DNA from: an uncultured Acetatifactor sp.
GTDB taxonomy: Bacteria > Bacillota > Clostridia > Lachnospirales > Lachnospiraceae
Length of the DNA: 64,000 nucleotides
Assembly: GCA_910577185.1 (NCBI GenBank)
Contig: CAJTLR010000011.1
Location: 10,650 to 74,649 of the forward strand
Direction of reading: 5' to 3'
Under the pieces are notes generated by a model. It ran no database searches. It had not been told where the DNA came from and saw only the letters and a list, made by a program, of their open reading frames with translations. Shown piece by piece: positions 16,958 through 26,917 of the stretch. A program made the translations under genes and the position numbers. Position 1 is the first letter of the stretch; each line of letters opens with the position of its first letter.

Positions 16958-19489
16958 TTATGGCTTCCTGTCAATATACGTCACAAACTGATTTCCGTTC
17001 TGCTCAAACCACTCCCGGGAATCATTCATTCCCATCCTTTCTATGGTTCCCTTCCAGGGATCCAGTATGCCAGTATTGTATTCGTTGAACCCCACAAGCA
17101 GCACCGCCGAGCCATCTTCCATCATCACCAGTACCGGAATATCCCTGTTCACAAAATAGAGAACCGCATCCAGGCTGCAGCCTGTCAGGTCCAGCACTGT
17201 GGAATCCGCCAGGTTGTCCTGCAGAATCTGATGGACATTTTCCCCATTATCCAGTAAATACTGTGTATTCCTGCTGATTCCCTCATAGCCCAGCATCGTG
17301 TCAAGGCAAACTGCCAGAGACCCTCTCTCTTCTGTGACTTCAGCCTCCCTGATTGCCATAATCTGGTTTTTTGCCATACGGTTGCCTTTCAGCCAGATGC
17401 GTTCCCCGCTTTTGTCCACCACAATCCCTGACACATCATAGGCCAGGTTCACTGCTGCCGCAGGCGATATATAGATTCCGTCCACACCATAAGGCCCATA
17501 TACATAATATCTTTCTGTTTCCTGGGAATCCGGCAGATTAAGCCTTCTTCCCCCCTCATACACCACTTCTTTGGGAATCACAATTTTAATGGATTTCTCG
17601 TCAATCACATTTCTCATCTGTATTTCGATATATCGCTGATACCGTTCCGTGTCTTCCGCCACCACTATATTCTTTCCGGTTTCTGCCTCCAGATTATTGG
17701 TAATATGCTCTTCCTGGGCCTCCTGGTAACTTCCCGATTCCAGTCTCCTCACCCTTTCCAGCGTAATCTGGTTGTCTGATACGCGGCATTCCGTCACATA
17801 GATGTCCTGCTGTGCATATTCCTTCAGCAGTTCCCCGGAGGAATTACAGATACAGATCTTGTACATGGGATAAAAAATCCTGCCGGAGCTCTCCATAAAA
17901 ATATCCTCTGCCCGCGCCACTCCGTATATGATATCTTCCTGCATAAATCCCAGAGGACGGATGACTTCCCCCTCTGCCACGGAGATGATTTTCCGTGTAT
18001 CCGTTTCGAAATTCCGGATTTCCAGGCCCTTGCTATGGTAGATGTCATCCCCTTCCGGCCACACGGCAATCTTATCGTCTTCCGACACCTGCAGCCCCTC
18101 ATCCTGGGCAATATCCAGCATCCGGGAATATGTCCTCTGGACAAGGTCAACACCATACACCGCATTGTTCAGCACAAAATACAGCTTCTGTTCCCGGTTC
18201 AGATACAATAACTGGTCCAGCTCGGCAGCCAGCACTGCATATGTCTTCTCATAAGGAATATACAGAAGTTCTTCTATGGTATTCTGTACGCTGTTGTGGG
18301 TATAAAGCTGAATCCCCACCTCTCCCTCATGTCTTCCCCTGTTCATATAGCCGTAAACGGCAAACTGTACATTACCGCCCTCGTCCACATGCAGGATCCG
18401 GATTCCATGCTGATTGTACATGGTCCGCGCATCCCAGTTATCCTTGTCGTAAAAACTGAAAATGGCTGTCAGTTTGTTTGTGGTCACATTATAGCTGAAA
18501 AGCCGGTCTGCCACCTCAAACACCACCACATTTCCATCTTCACTTTCCTGCATCTGCACATCCTGGTCCGTAATGCCCAGCAGTATCTTGTCGTTCACAT
18601 ACATCCTTTCGATATCCGGAATCTGTGTCATGGTGCGCTCATAGTCCAGCAGGTAAATCCTGTCCGTGGTATAACGGACACGGTAATACTCCTCCACCCT
18701 GTAATAAGTGGTACCGCTGTCCTCGGAAGTGGACACAATATAGTCAAATAACACAGAGGCCGTCTGCGTGGCAATCTCTGTGAGCCTGACAGCCGGTTCT
18801 GACACCTGGCTTACTTCCAGGTTTCCCCAGGTAATCTGCCGGAAACTGCTGTGGATATTTACTTTATGGAACGAAGTATTATCCTCCAGCCTGGAGTTGG
18901 TCTCCAGGTATTTTGCCAGTTCCCTGGCCGCCTCCCTGTCATATAGTCTCTCATGAAAATCCCTGCAGAAATCCATTTTTTCCTGCACATGAAGGTCACT
19001 GCTCCAGATGACCCTGGTATAATACGCTGCCTGCCTTTCCCCTTCCAGGTCCAGTACGATTTTCAGGGAATATTCCGTATCCCTCTCAATCAGATCCTTT
19101 AAAGCCAGATTCCCCCTGATTCGTTCCCCCTCTGTCTTAAGCTCCTTCACTATTGTATCTTCTATCAGCCTGGAACCATCCGCGCTCCGCACCTCAATGG
19201 AAACCCCGTTCACGGTTTCCCCGAAAGTATCTACCACAAATCCGGTGTCACGGCTCTCTCCAAGCACGGTGACGGATTCTCTCTGAAATGCAATGTCTGT
19301 GTCTGCACAGTACCCGTGAAGCTGATTGTATTCCACTCCCCCCAGTGTCATGGTCACCAGCGGAAGGGTGCTGGGCGTCATCTCCATAGTCAGATTATCA
19401 TGCCCTCTATTCATAAACTTGCTTACCGCTACCAGGGAAAACAGAAAAACAATGATAAAAACCGATAATTTTATGACACTTTTTCTCAT
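16958..19489 (-). CDS. Large membrane-anchored protein with degenerate C39-peptidase-like C-terminus
   Basis: 843 residues with an N-terminal signal anchor (KLSVFIIVFLFSLVAVSKF, about 6-24) and a long extracellular region. The middle (about 330-600) has alternating strands suggestive of a beta-propeller or WD-like fold. The C-terminal 130 residues resemble a C39-type papain-like peptidase: CLDTMLGYEGI, then SLDAVLYFVNRDIPVLV and GSAVLLVGFNEYNTGILDPW. The position where active C39 domains have the catalytic His (HAV-LVGY) is Ser here, so the domain is probably non-catalytic. Its ATG overlaps the stop of the upstream methyltransferase by 4 bases. Function unknown. Confidence 0.7.
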   Translation of the reverse strand: MRKSVIKLSVFIIVFLFSLVAVSKFMNRGHDNLTMEMTPSTLPLVTMTLGGVEYNQLHGYCADTDIAFQRESVTVLGESRDTGFVVDTFGETVNGVSIEVRSADGSRLIEDTIVKELKTEGERIRGNLALKDLIERDTEYSLKIVLDLEGERQAAYYTRVIWSSDLHVQEKMDFCRDFHERLYDREAARELAKYLETNSRLEDNTSFHKVNIHSSFRQITWGNLEVSQVSEPAVRLTEIATQTASVLFDYIVSTSEDSGTTYYRVEEYYRVRYTTDRIYLLDYERTMTQIPDIERMYVNDKILLGITDQDVQMQESEDGNVVVFEVADRLFSYNVTTNKLTAIFSFYDKDNWDARTMYNQHGIRILHVDEGGNVQFAVYGYMNRGRHEGEVGIQLYTHNSVQNTIEELLYIPYEKTYAVLAAELDQLLYLNREQKLYFVLNNAVYGVDLVQRTYSRMLDIAQDEGLQVSEDDKIAVWPEGDDIYHSKGLEIRNFETDTRKIISVAEGEVIRPLGFMQEDIIYGVARAEDIFMESSGRIFYPMYKICICNSSGELLKEYAQQDIYVTECRVSDNQITLERVRRLESGSYQEAQEEHITNNLEAETGKNIVVAEDTERYQRYIEIQMRNVIDEKSIKIVIPKEVVYEGGRRLNLPDSQETERYYVYGPYGVDGIYISPAAAVNLAYDVSGIVVDKSGERIWLKGNRMAKNQIMAIREAEVTEERGSLAVCLDTMLGYEGISRNTQYLLDNGENVHQILQDNLADSTVLDLTGCSLDAVLYFVNRDIPVLVMMEDGSAVLLVGFNEYNTGILDPWKGTIERMGMNDSREWFEQNGNQFVTYIDRKP

Positions 19490-20646
19490 AAAAGCTCCTT
19501 CAGAGTGGGATTTACATGCAGAAATTCCATCAGCCGGTCAGCCCGGAATTCCTTTTCTCCCTCAGGCACACCGGATTTCGGCCGCATTCCCTTCGTCTTT
19601 ACCGCCCGGATCATCAGGTTCTTCGGAGTGTGTTCCATATCGATAAATTCCAGTATCTGCGTGTCATACCCGCTTTTCTCCAGCAGGTCTGCCCGCAGGG
19701 CATCCGTGATCAGGGCCGCCATGCGCTCCCTGATCACACCATACTTCAGCACCGGCTGCAGCAGTTCACACTGCATCTGGCTGTTCAGCTCGTGCTGACA
19801 GCAGGGAACCGCCATAATCACACCGGCCCCCCATTTAACGGCTTTCTCAAGGGCATAGTCCGTGGCCTTGTCGCAGGCGTGCAGGGATACCACCATGTCC
19901 ACCTGATCCGTCCCCCAAAAACTGCTGATATCCCCCTCCTGGAATTCCAGTCCTGTATATCCCAGTTTTTCTGCCAGTTCACTGCAGCGCCTGATCACGT
20001 CTGCTTTCAGATCCAGCCCCGTCACCTGAATCTCCCTGCCCTGGAGCTGATGCAGATAATAATACATTGCAAATGTCAAATAAGACTTTCCGCAGCCAAA
20101 ATCCACGATGCGGATCCGGCGGTGCGCAGGAAGCTTATCCAGAATATCCCTTATAAACTCCAGGTAGCGGTTTATCTGGCGGAATTTGTCATATTTCGAC
20201 TTTACTACTTTTCCATCCCTTGTCTGGACACCCAGTTCCACCAGAAAGTCCACCGGCTGCCCCTCCTGCAGTATATACTGTTTCGGGCGGTTATGGGACA
20301 AGCCGGCAGATTTTCTTTCCGGTATATCCGCATCCGGACGGCGTCTGCGCTTTATGGAGATCTTTCCTTTTTTGCTCACCAGAACTGTAACTTCCCAGAC
20401 GCCGTTTCCCATCTGCGCCTGCCGGAAACATCCCGCCATATGGTCCAGCATCTGCTCTTTCGGATAATTGGAGTGAAAAACCTTGGTCTCCCGGTAAAGA
20501 GTCTCCTGAAAATAAAGTTCTCCCCGCAGCATCACCGGCCGGATTTTCACTTTTGTACCTCTGGAGGCATCTCTTGTATTGCTCAGTATTATCTGTATTA
20601 AATCCTGATCCAGCATCTGCTGGAAAAGTTCCCTAAGTTCATCCAT
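19486..20646 (-). CDS. SAM-dependent methyltransferase (METTL25/GSTCD-like)
   Basis: 386 residues. The C-terminal two thirds form a class I Rossmann methyltransferase: motif I IVDFGCGKSYLTFAMYYYL (near 185), then TGLDLKADVI and VSLHACDKATDYAL. MAVPCCQHELN is the hallmark of the METTL25/GSTCD-type family, whose bacterial substrates are unknown to me. The N-terminal 130 residues lack a clear motif. It is translationally coupled (ATGA) to the following membrane protein. No strong ribosome site is seen before the ATG at 20646. Confidence 0.8.
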   Translation of the reverse strand: MDELRELFQQMLDQDLIQIILSNTRDASRGTKVKIRPVMLRGELYFQETLYRETKVFHSNYPKEQMLDHMAGCFRQAQMGNGVWEVTVLVSKKGKISIKRRRRPDADIPERKSAGLSHNRPKQYILQEGQPVDFLVELGVQTRDGKVVKSKYDKFRQINRYLEFIRDILDKLPAHRRIRIVDFGCGKSYLTFAMYYYLHQLQGREIQVTGLDLKADVIRRCSELAEKLGYTGLEFQEGDISSFWGTDQVDMVVSLHACDKATDYALEKAVKWGAGVIMAVPCCQHELNSQMQCELLQPVLKYGVIRERMAALITDALRADLLEKSGYDTQILEFIDMEHTPKNLMIRAVKTKGMRPKSGVPEGEKEFRADRLMEFLHVNPTLKELL

Positions 20647-20709
20647 ATCTGTCTCTGATTATTTCCCAAAATAATTTATTGTTACACCTCAGGGCACACT
20701 TCCTGTCAT

Positions 20710-21117
20710 TTACTGCCAGGGACGGAAGCTTCCCCTGCAGCCTCCATGACGGCGCTTGTATACTTCATTGCATAAAAGTACCTGAATCATGTCCTCCCCG
20801 GGTGTGTTCTCTTCCTCTTTTTCCAAAATTCTGCAGATTGACCTGGCCAGCGACAGCAGGCTGTATCTGTCCGGATACTCATCATAGATCATGCTGCCCT
20901 CGTAATCTGCCTTGTCCAGAATATCGGCTACCCTTCTCTGATAGCGTTTTACATCATTGGGATACATCTGCTGCAAATACTCCAGATCCTGCAGCAGTTC
21001 CTGCTCCCCTCCCGGGCTGTAATAACCGGGATAAGCCATATAAAAAGGAAGGGGCCCGTTCCAGCCCCTTACCTTGTTTTCCGACAGCGGCTGCAACAGC
21101 TTTGAATGAAATTCCAT
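20710..21117 (-). CDS. Conserved hypothetical protein downstream of atpC
   Basis: A 135-residue soluble, largely helical protein (MEFHSKLLQPLSENKVRGWN start; many Tyr, Glu and Leu; Cys-containing basic C-terminus CRGSFRPW) with no recognised domain. It has GAGGAAAG in front of the ATG and follows atpC by 78 bases on the same strand with no terminator seen, so it may be transcribed with the ATP synthase operon. Function unknown. Confidence 0.65.
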   Translation of the reverse strand: MEFHSKLLQPLSENKVRGWNGPLPFYMAYPGYYSPGGEQELLQDLEYLQQMYPNDVKRYQRRVADILDKADYEGSMIYDEYPDRYSLLSLARSICRILEKEEENTPGEDMIQVLLCNEVYKRRHGGCRGSFRPWQ

Positions 21118-21195
21118 ACGCTTTCCTCTTTGTTTTTTAACAGCATATGCGTGTTTTCATCCAATTGTTACCAGCCGCCGCCGGAATTCCAAATC

Positions 21196-21600
21196 CTATT
21201 TCAATACTTCTATACGTGCCAGTGCCCTCTGCAATGCAGTTTCAGCCTTGGCAATATCCGTGTTGGGAGACTTCCCGCTCAAACGCTTCTCGGCCCGCTC
21301 CTTCGCAGATTTTGCACGGTCTCCATCGATCTCCCCGGGCCATTCAATTGTTTCAGCCAGAATCGTCACACCTTCAGGCAAAATCTCCGCAAATCCGGAA
21401 TGCAGTGCCGCCTTTTTTTCTCCTTCCGGCTCACTGATGGACAAGATACCCGGTTTTACGATTACTGTCATGGGGATATGTCCCGGCAGTATACCGATCT
21501 CGCCTTCGGTGGTATTGAATTCCACCATATCCACCCGGTTTTCGTAAAAAACCCTGTCCGGCGTAATGATGCGCAGAAGAAAGTCGTTTTTATCTGCCAT
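21196..21600 (-). CDS. atpC: ATP synthase epsilon subunit
   Basis: 134 residues. F1 central-stalk subunit that couples rotation and can inhibit ATP hydrolysis. The N-terminal beta-sandwich (FLLRIITPDRVFYENRVDMV, GEIGILPGHIPM) and the C-terminal helical hairpin (AKSAKERAEKRL) are both present. Last gene of the atp operon; it starts 18 bases after atpD with GGAGGG in front. Confidence 0.97.
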   Translation of the reverse strand: MADKNDFLLRIITPDRVFYENRVDMVEFNTTEGEIGILPGHIPMTVIVKPGILSISEPEGEKKAALHSGFAEILPEGVTILAETIEWPGEIDGDRAKSAKERAEKRLSGKSPNTDIAKAETALQRALARIEVLK

Positions 21601-21618
21601 ATTTTCCCTCCATCTGCA

Positions 21619-23007
21619 TTAAACCCGGGCTAATACATCATCAATGCTGCCTGCATTCAGGAAATAGCTTTCAGGGATATCGTCATGTTTGCCTTCCAGA
21701 ATCTCTCTGAACCCTCGAATGGTTTCATTGATAGGAACATATTTTCCTTCCAGACCGGTAAACTGCCCTGCCACGAAGAAAGGCTGGGACAGGAATCTCT
21801 GAACCTTACGGGCCCGGGACACTACAAGCTTATCCTCCTCTGAAAGTTCGTCCATACCCAGAATGGCAATAATATCCTGCAGTTCCTTATAGCGCTGCAG
21901 AATCTCCTGCACGCCGCGGGCCGTCTGGTAATGCTCCTCTCCCACGATCCTGGGATCCAGAATACGGGATGAGGACTCCAGCGGATCCACTGCCGGATAA
22001 ATACCAAGCTCCACAATGGCACGGGACAATGTGGTAGTAGCGTCCAAATGCGCAAAAGTAGTAGCCGGCGCCGGGTCTGTCAGGTCATCCGCAGGCACAT
22101 AGACTGCCTGAACGGAAGTGATGGAACCGCTCTTTGTGGATGTAATTCTCTCCTGAAGGGCGCCCATCTCCGTCTGGAGCGTGGGCTGGTACCCCACCGC
22201 GGAGGGCATACGTCCCAGCAGCGCGGAAACTTCGCTTCCTGCCTGGGTAAAACGGAAAATGTTATCAATAAACAGCAGCACATCCTTGCCGCCCTTGTCA
22301 CGGAAATACTCTGCCATGGTCAGTCCGGTAAGGCCCACACGCATTCTGGCTCCGGGCGGCTCGTTCATCTGACCGAATACCATGGTAGTCTTGTCAATAA
22401 CACCGGACTCCATCATTTCATGGTAAAGGTCATTACCCTCACGGGTACGCTCTCCTACACCTGTGAACACGGAATATCCGCTGTGCTCCGTGGCAATATT
22501 ACGGATCAGCTCCTGAATCAGCACCGTCTTTCCCACGCCGGCGCCGCCGAACAGACCGATCTTTCCGCCTTTCTGGTACGGACAAAGCAGATCAACCACC
22601 TTGATTCCGGTCTCCAGCAGTTCCTTTTCCGTAGCCTGCTCTTCGAATTTCGGCGCAGGTCTGTGAATCGGCTCATAAGATACTCCCTCAGGAGCCGGTT
22701 TATTGTCAATCGGCTGACCCAAAACATTGAAGATACGCCCCAAAGTCTTCTCACCTACCGGAACGGAAATGGGGGCGCCGGTTGCAATCGCATCCATACC
22801 CCTGACCAGACCATCGGTACTTCCCATGGCGATACACCTGACGGTGTCGTCACCCAGGTGCTGGGAAACCTCCACCGACAGCTCACTGCCCTCTCCGGTA
22901 GGAATGCGAATTGCTTCGTTAATCTCAGGCAGATTACCCTCATCAAAGCGGATATCCAGCACCGCACCGATGACCTGGGTAACCTTGCCTCTGTTTTCTC
23001 CTGCCAT
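21619..23007 (-). CDS. atpD: ATP synthase beta subunit
   Basis: 462 residues. The catalytic F1 subunit. Walker A GGAGVGKTVLIQELI is near residue 150. GERTREGNDLYHEM, ALLGRMPSAVGYQPTL and DDLTDPAPATTFAHLD are the diagnostic beta-subunit blocks. Length and order are canonical. Confidence 0.99.
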   Translation of the reverse strand: MAGENRGKVTQVIGAVLDIRFDEGNLPEINEAIRIPTGEGSELSVEVSQHLGDDTVRCIAMGSTDGLVRGMDAIATGAPISVPVGEKTLGRIFNVLGQPIDNKPAPEGVSYEPIHRPAPKFEEQATEKELLETGIKVVDLLCPYQKGGKIGLFGGAGVGKTVLIQELIRNIATEHSGYSVFTGVGERTREGNDLYHEMMESGVIDKTTMVFGQMNEPPGARMRVGLTGLTMAEYFRDKGGKDVLLFIDNIFRFTQAGSEVSALLGRMPSAVGYQPTLQTEMGALQERITSTKSGSITSVQAVYVPADDLTDPAPATTFAHLDATTTLSRAIVELGIYPAVDPLESSSRILDPRIVGEEHYQTARGVQEILQRYKELQDIIAILGMDELSEEDKLVVSRARKVQRFLSQPFFVAGQFTGLEGKYVPINETIRGFREILEGKHDDIPESYFLNAGSIDDVLARV

Positions 23008-23078
23008 TTCTACCTCTTTCCTCCCGCTCGCGCGGGTTCTTTTCGTTAAAACCTTTCAATCAAAAAAACTTCCGATTT

Positions 23079-23942
23079 TTATCCCAGGGCCTCCGCACCG
23101 GCTATAATCTCCGTCAGCTCCTGTGTGATGGAACCCTGGCGGGCCCTGTTGTATTTCAGCGTCAGATCGCTTATGATTTCTTCCGCGTTGCTGGTGGCAT
23201 TGTCCATGGCCTGCATACGCGCACCGTTCTCGCTGGCAACAGACTCCCTCAACGCGCCGTAAATAAGACTGGTGACGTATTTGGGAATGAGCATATCCAG
23301 CGCCTCCGAATCTTCCGGCTCAAAATTCATAATGGCGGAAGTTTCCCTGTCGTCAAAATCCTCTTCGCCGGAAGTCTCCACCGGAAGCAGGCGCAGAAGC
23401 GTGGGAATATGGCTCACCGTATTTTTGAAACCGGTATACGCCAGATAGATCTCCCCTATTTCGCCCTCCGCAAAGGATGCCAGCAACCGGCTGCACAATG
23501 CGGCCGCGTCCTTATACATGGGACTCTCCACAATTTCACTGTCGCATTCCATCACATGGTAGCCGTTCCGCAAAAAAGCTTCCCGTCCCTTGGTACCCAG
23601 GCAGTAGAGTTCCAGATCTTCTTTTCTCCACCCCTGGTGCCTGGTCACAAGCTTAATTACATTGGAGTTATAGCCGCCTGCCAGTCCTCTGTTTCCAGTT
23701 ATCACAATCACGGCTTTCTTTGCGGAAGCACCGGAAGTCAGATATTTGTGGTCAATATGCCCAACGCGCTGCAGAATATTGTTCACCGTCTCATACATAC
23801 AGGTAAAATATCCCTTGGAGCGTTCCGCGCTTGCCCTGGCGCGCTGCAGCTTTACGGTTGACACCAGCTTCATGGCCTTGGTAATCTGCTGGGTTCCCTG
23901 AATACTGCCTTTGCGCCGCTTTATATCACGCATTGATGCCAT
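23079..23942 (-). CDS. atpG: ATP synthase gamma subunit
   Basis: 287 residues. The rotor shaft of F1. The N-terminal helix (MRDIKRRKGSIQGTQQITKA) and the C-terminal helix (ENGARMQAMDNATSNAEEII) that form the coiled coil in the alpha3beta3 cavity are conserved. GAAAGAGGA precedes the ATG. Confidence 0.98.
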   Translation of the reverse strand: MASMRDIKRRKGSIQGTQQITKAMKLVSTVKLQRARASAERSKGYFTCMYETVNNILQRVGHIDHKYLTSGASAKKAVIVITGNRGLAGGYNSNVIKLVTRHQGWRKEDLELYCLGTKGREAFLRNGYHVMECDSEIVESPMYKDAAALCSRLLASFAEGEIGEIYLAYTGFKNTVSHIPTLLRLLPVETSGEEDFDDRETSAIMNFEPEDSEALDMLIPKYVTSLIYGALRESVASENGARMQAMDNATSNAEEIISDLTLKYNRARQGSITQELTEIIAGAEALG

Positions 23943-23958
23943 ATTCTATATCCTCTTT

Positions 23959-25464
23959 CTATCTAAACTGCTTCTTAAATTCCTCGATGGCCTTCTTCAG
24001 CATCTCTTCGGTCTCATCGGAAATCACCTTTTCAGCCGCAATATTTCCCGGCACCTCAGGATACTTTGTATCCAGGAACTCAAAAAACTCTTTCTCAAAC
24101 CGGGTCACTTCCTCAGCCGGAATATCCAGCAGGTATTTACGCGTCACCGCATAAATGATAATAACCTGATATTGTACGGGCATGGGCGCGTACTGGGGCT
24201 GCTTCAGGACTTCCCTGATGCGCTCACCCTGTGCCAGCTTCTCCTTGGTATCTTCGTCCAGCTCGGAACCGAACTGTGCAAAGCTTGCCAGCTCACGAAA
24301 CTGTGCCAGCTCCGTACGGATAGGCGCCGCAATCTTTTTCATGGCCTTGATCTGCGCTGCGCCTCCCACTCGGGACACGGAGAGACCTGCGTTGATAGCC
24401 GGACGGAAGCCGGAATTGAACATTTCCGTCTCCAGATAGATCTGGCCATCCGTGATAGAGATTACATTGGTGGGAATGTAAGCAGACACGTCCCCGGCCT
24501 GGGTCTCTATAATGGGAAGGGCGGTCAGGGATCCTCCGCCGTACTCGTCACTCATCCTGGCAGCACGCTCCAGCAGTCTGGAGTGCAGATAGAATACATC
24601 GCCGGGATAAGCCTCACGGCCGGGCGGACGACGGAGCAGCAGGGAGAGTGTACGGTATGCCGTTGCATGCTTACTCAGATCATCATACACTACCAGTACG
24701 TCTTCCCCGTTTTCCATCCACTCCTCACCGATGGCACATCCGGAATAAGGAGCAATGTACTGCAGGGGAGCCAGGTCGCTGGCCGTGGATACCACTACCG
24801 TGGTATACGCCATGGCGCCATACTCCTCCAGAGTCTTTACAATGTTCGCAATCGTGGAAGCCTTCTGGCCGATTGCAACATAAATACATTTTACATTCTG
24901 TCCTTTTTGATTGATTATGGTATCGATGGCAATGGCAGTTTTACCTGTCTGACGGTCACCGATAATCAGCTCACGCTGTCCCCTTCCCACAGGAATCATG
25001 GCATCGATAGCCTTGATACCGGTCTGAAGAGGTGTGTCAACACTCTTTCTTGTGATAACGCCGCTTGCCACCCGCTCAATCTTGCGATACTTTGTGGTCT
25101 GTACCGGGCCCTTGCCATCAATGGGCTGCCCCAGCGCATTGACCACACGTCCAGTCATGGCATCACCTACCGGAACCTCAACCACCCGGCCGGTAGTCCT
25201 GACTGTATCACCTTCATTGATGTTCCTGGCGCTTCCCAGCAAAACCACACCCACGTTATCTTCTTCCAGATTCAATACCATGCCGTAAACTTCACCGGGA
25301 AATTCCAGCAGCTCACCCTGCATGGCATTTTCCAGTCCATGGACACGGGCAATACCATCCGCAACCTGGATTACCGTACCCACGTCGGATACATCCAGGG
25401 TGGATGCATATCTCTTGATCTGATCCTTGATAACAGAACTAATTTCTTCTGGTCTTAAATTCAT
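23959..25464 (-). CDS. atpA: ATP synthase alpha subunit
   Basis: 501 residues. Non-catalytic nucleotide-binding F1 subunit. Walker A GDRQTGKTAIAIDTI is near 170, AIGQKASTIANIV near 205, and PGREAYPGDVFYLHSRLLER follows. Contiguous with atpG (16-base gap). Confidence 0.99.
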   Translation of the reverse strand: MNLRPEEISSVIKDQIKRYASTLDVSDVGTVIQVADGIARVHGLENAMQGELLEFPGEVYGMVLNLEEDNVGVVLLGSARNINEGDTVRTTGRVVEVPVGDAMTGRVVNALGQPIDGKGPVQTTKYRKIERVASGVITRKSVDTPLQTGIKAIDAMIPVGRGQRELIIGDRQTGKTAIAIDTIINQKGQNVKCIYVAIGQKASTIANIVKTLEEYGAMAYTTVVVSTASDLAPLQYIAPYSGCAIGEEWMENGEDVLVVYDDLSKHATAYRTLSLLLRRPPGREAYPGDVFYLHSRLLERAARMSDEYGGGSLTALPIIETQAGDVSAYIPTNVISITDGQIYLETEMFNSGFRPAINAGLSVSRVGGAAQIKAMKKIAAPIRTELAQFRELASFAQFGSELDEDTKEKLAQGERIREVLKQPQYAPMPVQYQVIIIYAVTRKYLLDIPAEEVTRFEKEFFEFLDTKYPEVPGNIAAEKVISDETEEMLKKAIEEFKKQFR

Positions 25465-25492
25465 GGATCTGTCGCACCTTTCTTCCAGTCGG

Positions 25493-26047
25493 TCATCCCA
25501 GCTGGATTTGTAATAATTGTTTTGTCAGTCCGTTCAGCTTTGTGCGGACACTGCTGTCCACAACTCTGTCGTTAATGCGGATGATCATTCCGCCTATGAT
25601 AGAGGTATCCACCTCAAAATGCATTTCCATTTTTTCATATCCGCTGGTTCCCAGCAGTTTTGCTTCCACAGCCTTCTTCTGGCCTGCGTTCAGCTCCACC
25701 GCGGTAGTCACATATGCCATGCCGGTTTTCTGCTGTTCTTTTACCCTTTCGGTATAGTATGCAAAAATAGCCGGTAAATCCCTGTAACGTTCCTTGGATA
25801 CCACGACCTCAAGCAAACCTGCCAGTTCATCGCTGACCCGTCCTTTAAAGACATTCTCCACCACCTGGATTTTGTCCTGCTTGGGGACTCCGGGATGCTT
25901 CATCAGCTCGTCAAACTGGGGATTTTCCCTAAGTATCTCATTGACACAGCGGATTTCTTCCATCAGTTCACCGGCCCTGGCCGCGCCTGACTCCATGGCA
26001 ACCTCATACAGGGCCTCACCGTATGTCTTGGATACTAATTTAGCCAT
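25493..26047 (-). CDS. atpH: ATP synthase delta subunit
   Basis: 184 residues. Peripheral-stalk subunit joining F1 to subunit b. It has the N-terminal helical bundle (AKLVSKTYGEALYEVAMESG) and the conserved C-terminal segment DTSIIGGMIIRINDRVVDSS. It overlaps the 3' end of atpF by 13 bases. Confidence 0.96.
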   Translation of the reverse strand: MAKLVSKTYGEALYEVAMESGAARAGELMEEIRCVNEILRENPQFDELMKHPGVPKQDKIQVVENVFKGRVSDELAGLLEVVVSKERYRDLPAIFAYYTERVKEQQKTGMAYVTTAVELNAGQKKAVEAKLLGTSGYEKMEMHFEVDTSIIGGMIIRINDRVVDSSVRTKLNGLTKQLLQIQLG

Positions 26048-26577
26048 GTCTTATCACCTATTTCCTTCAAGGTCTCGTCAATCAGCTGATTCTGCATGCT
26101 GGTGTCAACGGATGCGGACACAATCTTGCCTGCCATAAGGGATGCGACAACAATGATCTCTCTCTTTACATCATCGGACATCTTCTGCTTTTCCAGTTCA
26201 GCCTCCACGCGGGCACGCTCCAGAATACGCGCTGCCTCTTCCCTGGCCTGGGCAACAATCTGGTTTTCGCTGATCAGTGCCTTCCTGCGGGCTTCGCTCA
26301 GAATTCCCTCTGCCTCTTTGTCGGCTCCCTGCAGTTTCAACTCGTATTCCTTTTTTAAATTCTGGGCATTTTCCATGGCATGCTTTGCCGTATCCAGTTC
26401 GGTCCGGATTTTGTCCTTACGGCTGTTCAGCATCTTCCTTGCAGGATTAAACAGAAAATAACTCAAAATAAGGAACAGGAAAAAGATGGCAATAATCATC
26501 AAAAGGGAATCAGCCAGCAGCTGCCAGTCCAGATCGAACAGTCTCGACATGGTTGCACCCTCTGTTAAAAGTATCAT
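26035..26577 (-). CDS. atpF: ATP synthase b subunit
   Basis: 180 residues. One membrane helix near the N-terminus (SLLMIIAIFFLFLILSYFLF, about 24-43) followed by a long charged coiled coil, the stator stalk. The ATG at 26577 has AGGAGG 7 bases upstream; a second ATG nine codons in is less well placed. Confidence 0.95.
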   Translation of the reverse strand: MILLTEGATMSRLFDLDWQLLADSLLMIIAIFFLFLILSYFLFNPARKMLNSRKDKIRTELDTAKHAMENAQNLKKEYELKLQGADKEAEGILSEARRKALISENQIVAQAREEAARILERARVEAELEKQKMSDDVKREIIVVASLMAGKIVSASVDTSMQNQLIDETLKEIGDKTWLN

Positions 26578-26619
26578 GCTTAATCCTCCTTTCTGCCTCC
26601 TGAATATACACGCTTGATA

Positions 26620-26874
26620 TTAGGGCAGAAGAGGTTTTACGAACATCAGCAGAATCGCAACCAGCAAACCGTACAAACCGGTGGTCTCTGCCACTGCCTG
26701 ACCAAGAAGCATGGTCTGCATAACCTTGGGCTGTGCGCCGGGGTTACGTCCAACCGCAGCTGCTGCATGGCCGGCTGCAATACCCTGTCCGACACCAGGT
26801 CCGATACCGGCGATAACTGCCAGACCTGCGCCAATTGCGGAACATCCTAAGATAAAGTTTTCATTGAAATCCAT
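26620..26874 (-). CDS. atpE: ATP synthase c subunit (Na+-type ligand set)
   Basis: 84 residues in two membrane helices forming the rotor ring. The ion-binding residues are Gln30 (GIGPGVGQG), Val61, Glu63, Thr64, Thr65 and Tyr68 (AVAETTGLY). This corresponds to the Gln/Val/Glu/Ser-or-Thr/Thr/Tyr set of Na+-translocating rings such as Ilyobacter tartaricus and Acetobacterium woodii. H+ rings such as that of E. coli lack these polar partners. Na+ coupling is therefore inferred. Confidence 0.96.
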   Translation of the reverse strand: MDFNENFILGCSAIGAGLAVIAGIGPGVGQGIAAGHAAAAVGRNPGAQPKVMQTMLLGQAVAETTGLYGLLVAILLMFVKPLLP

Positions 26875-26917
26875 TATTTTTTCCTCCTAAAATATAAACA
26901 TAATTTTGCTTTTCGCT

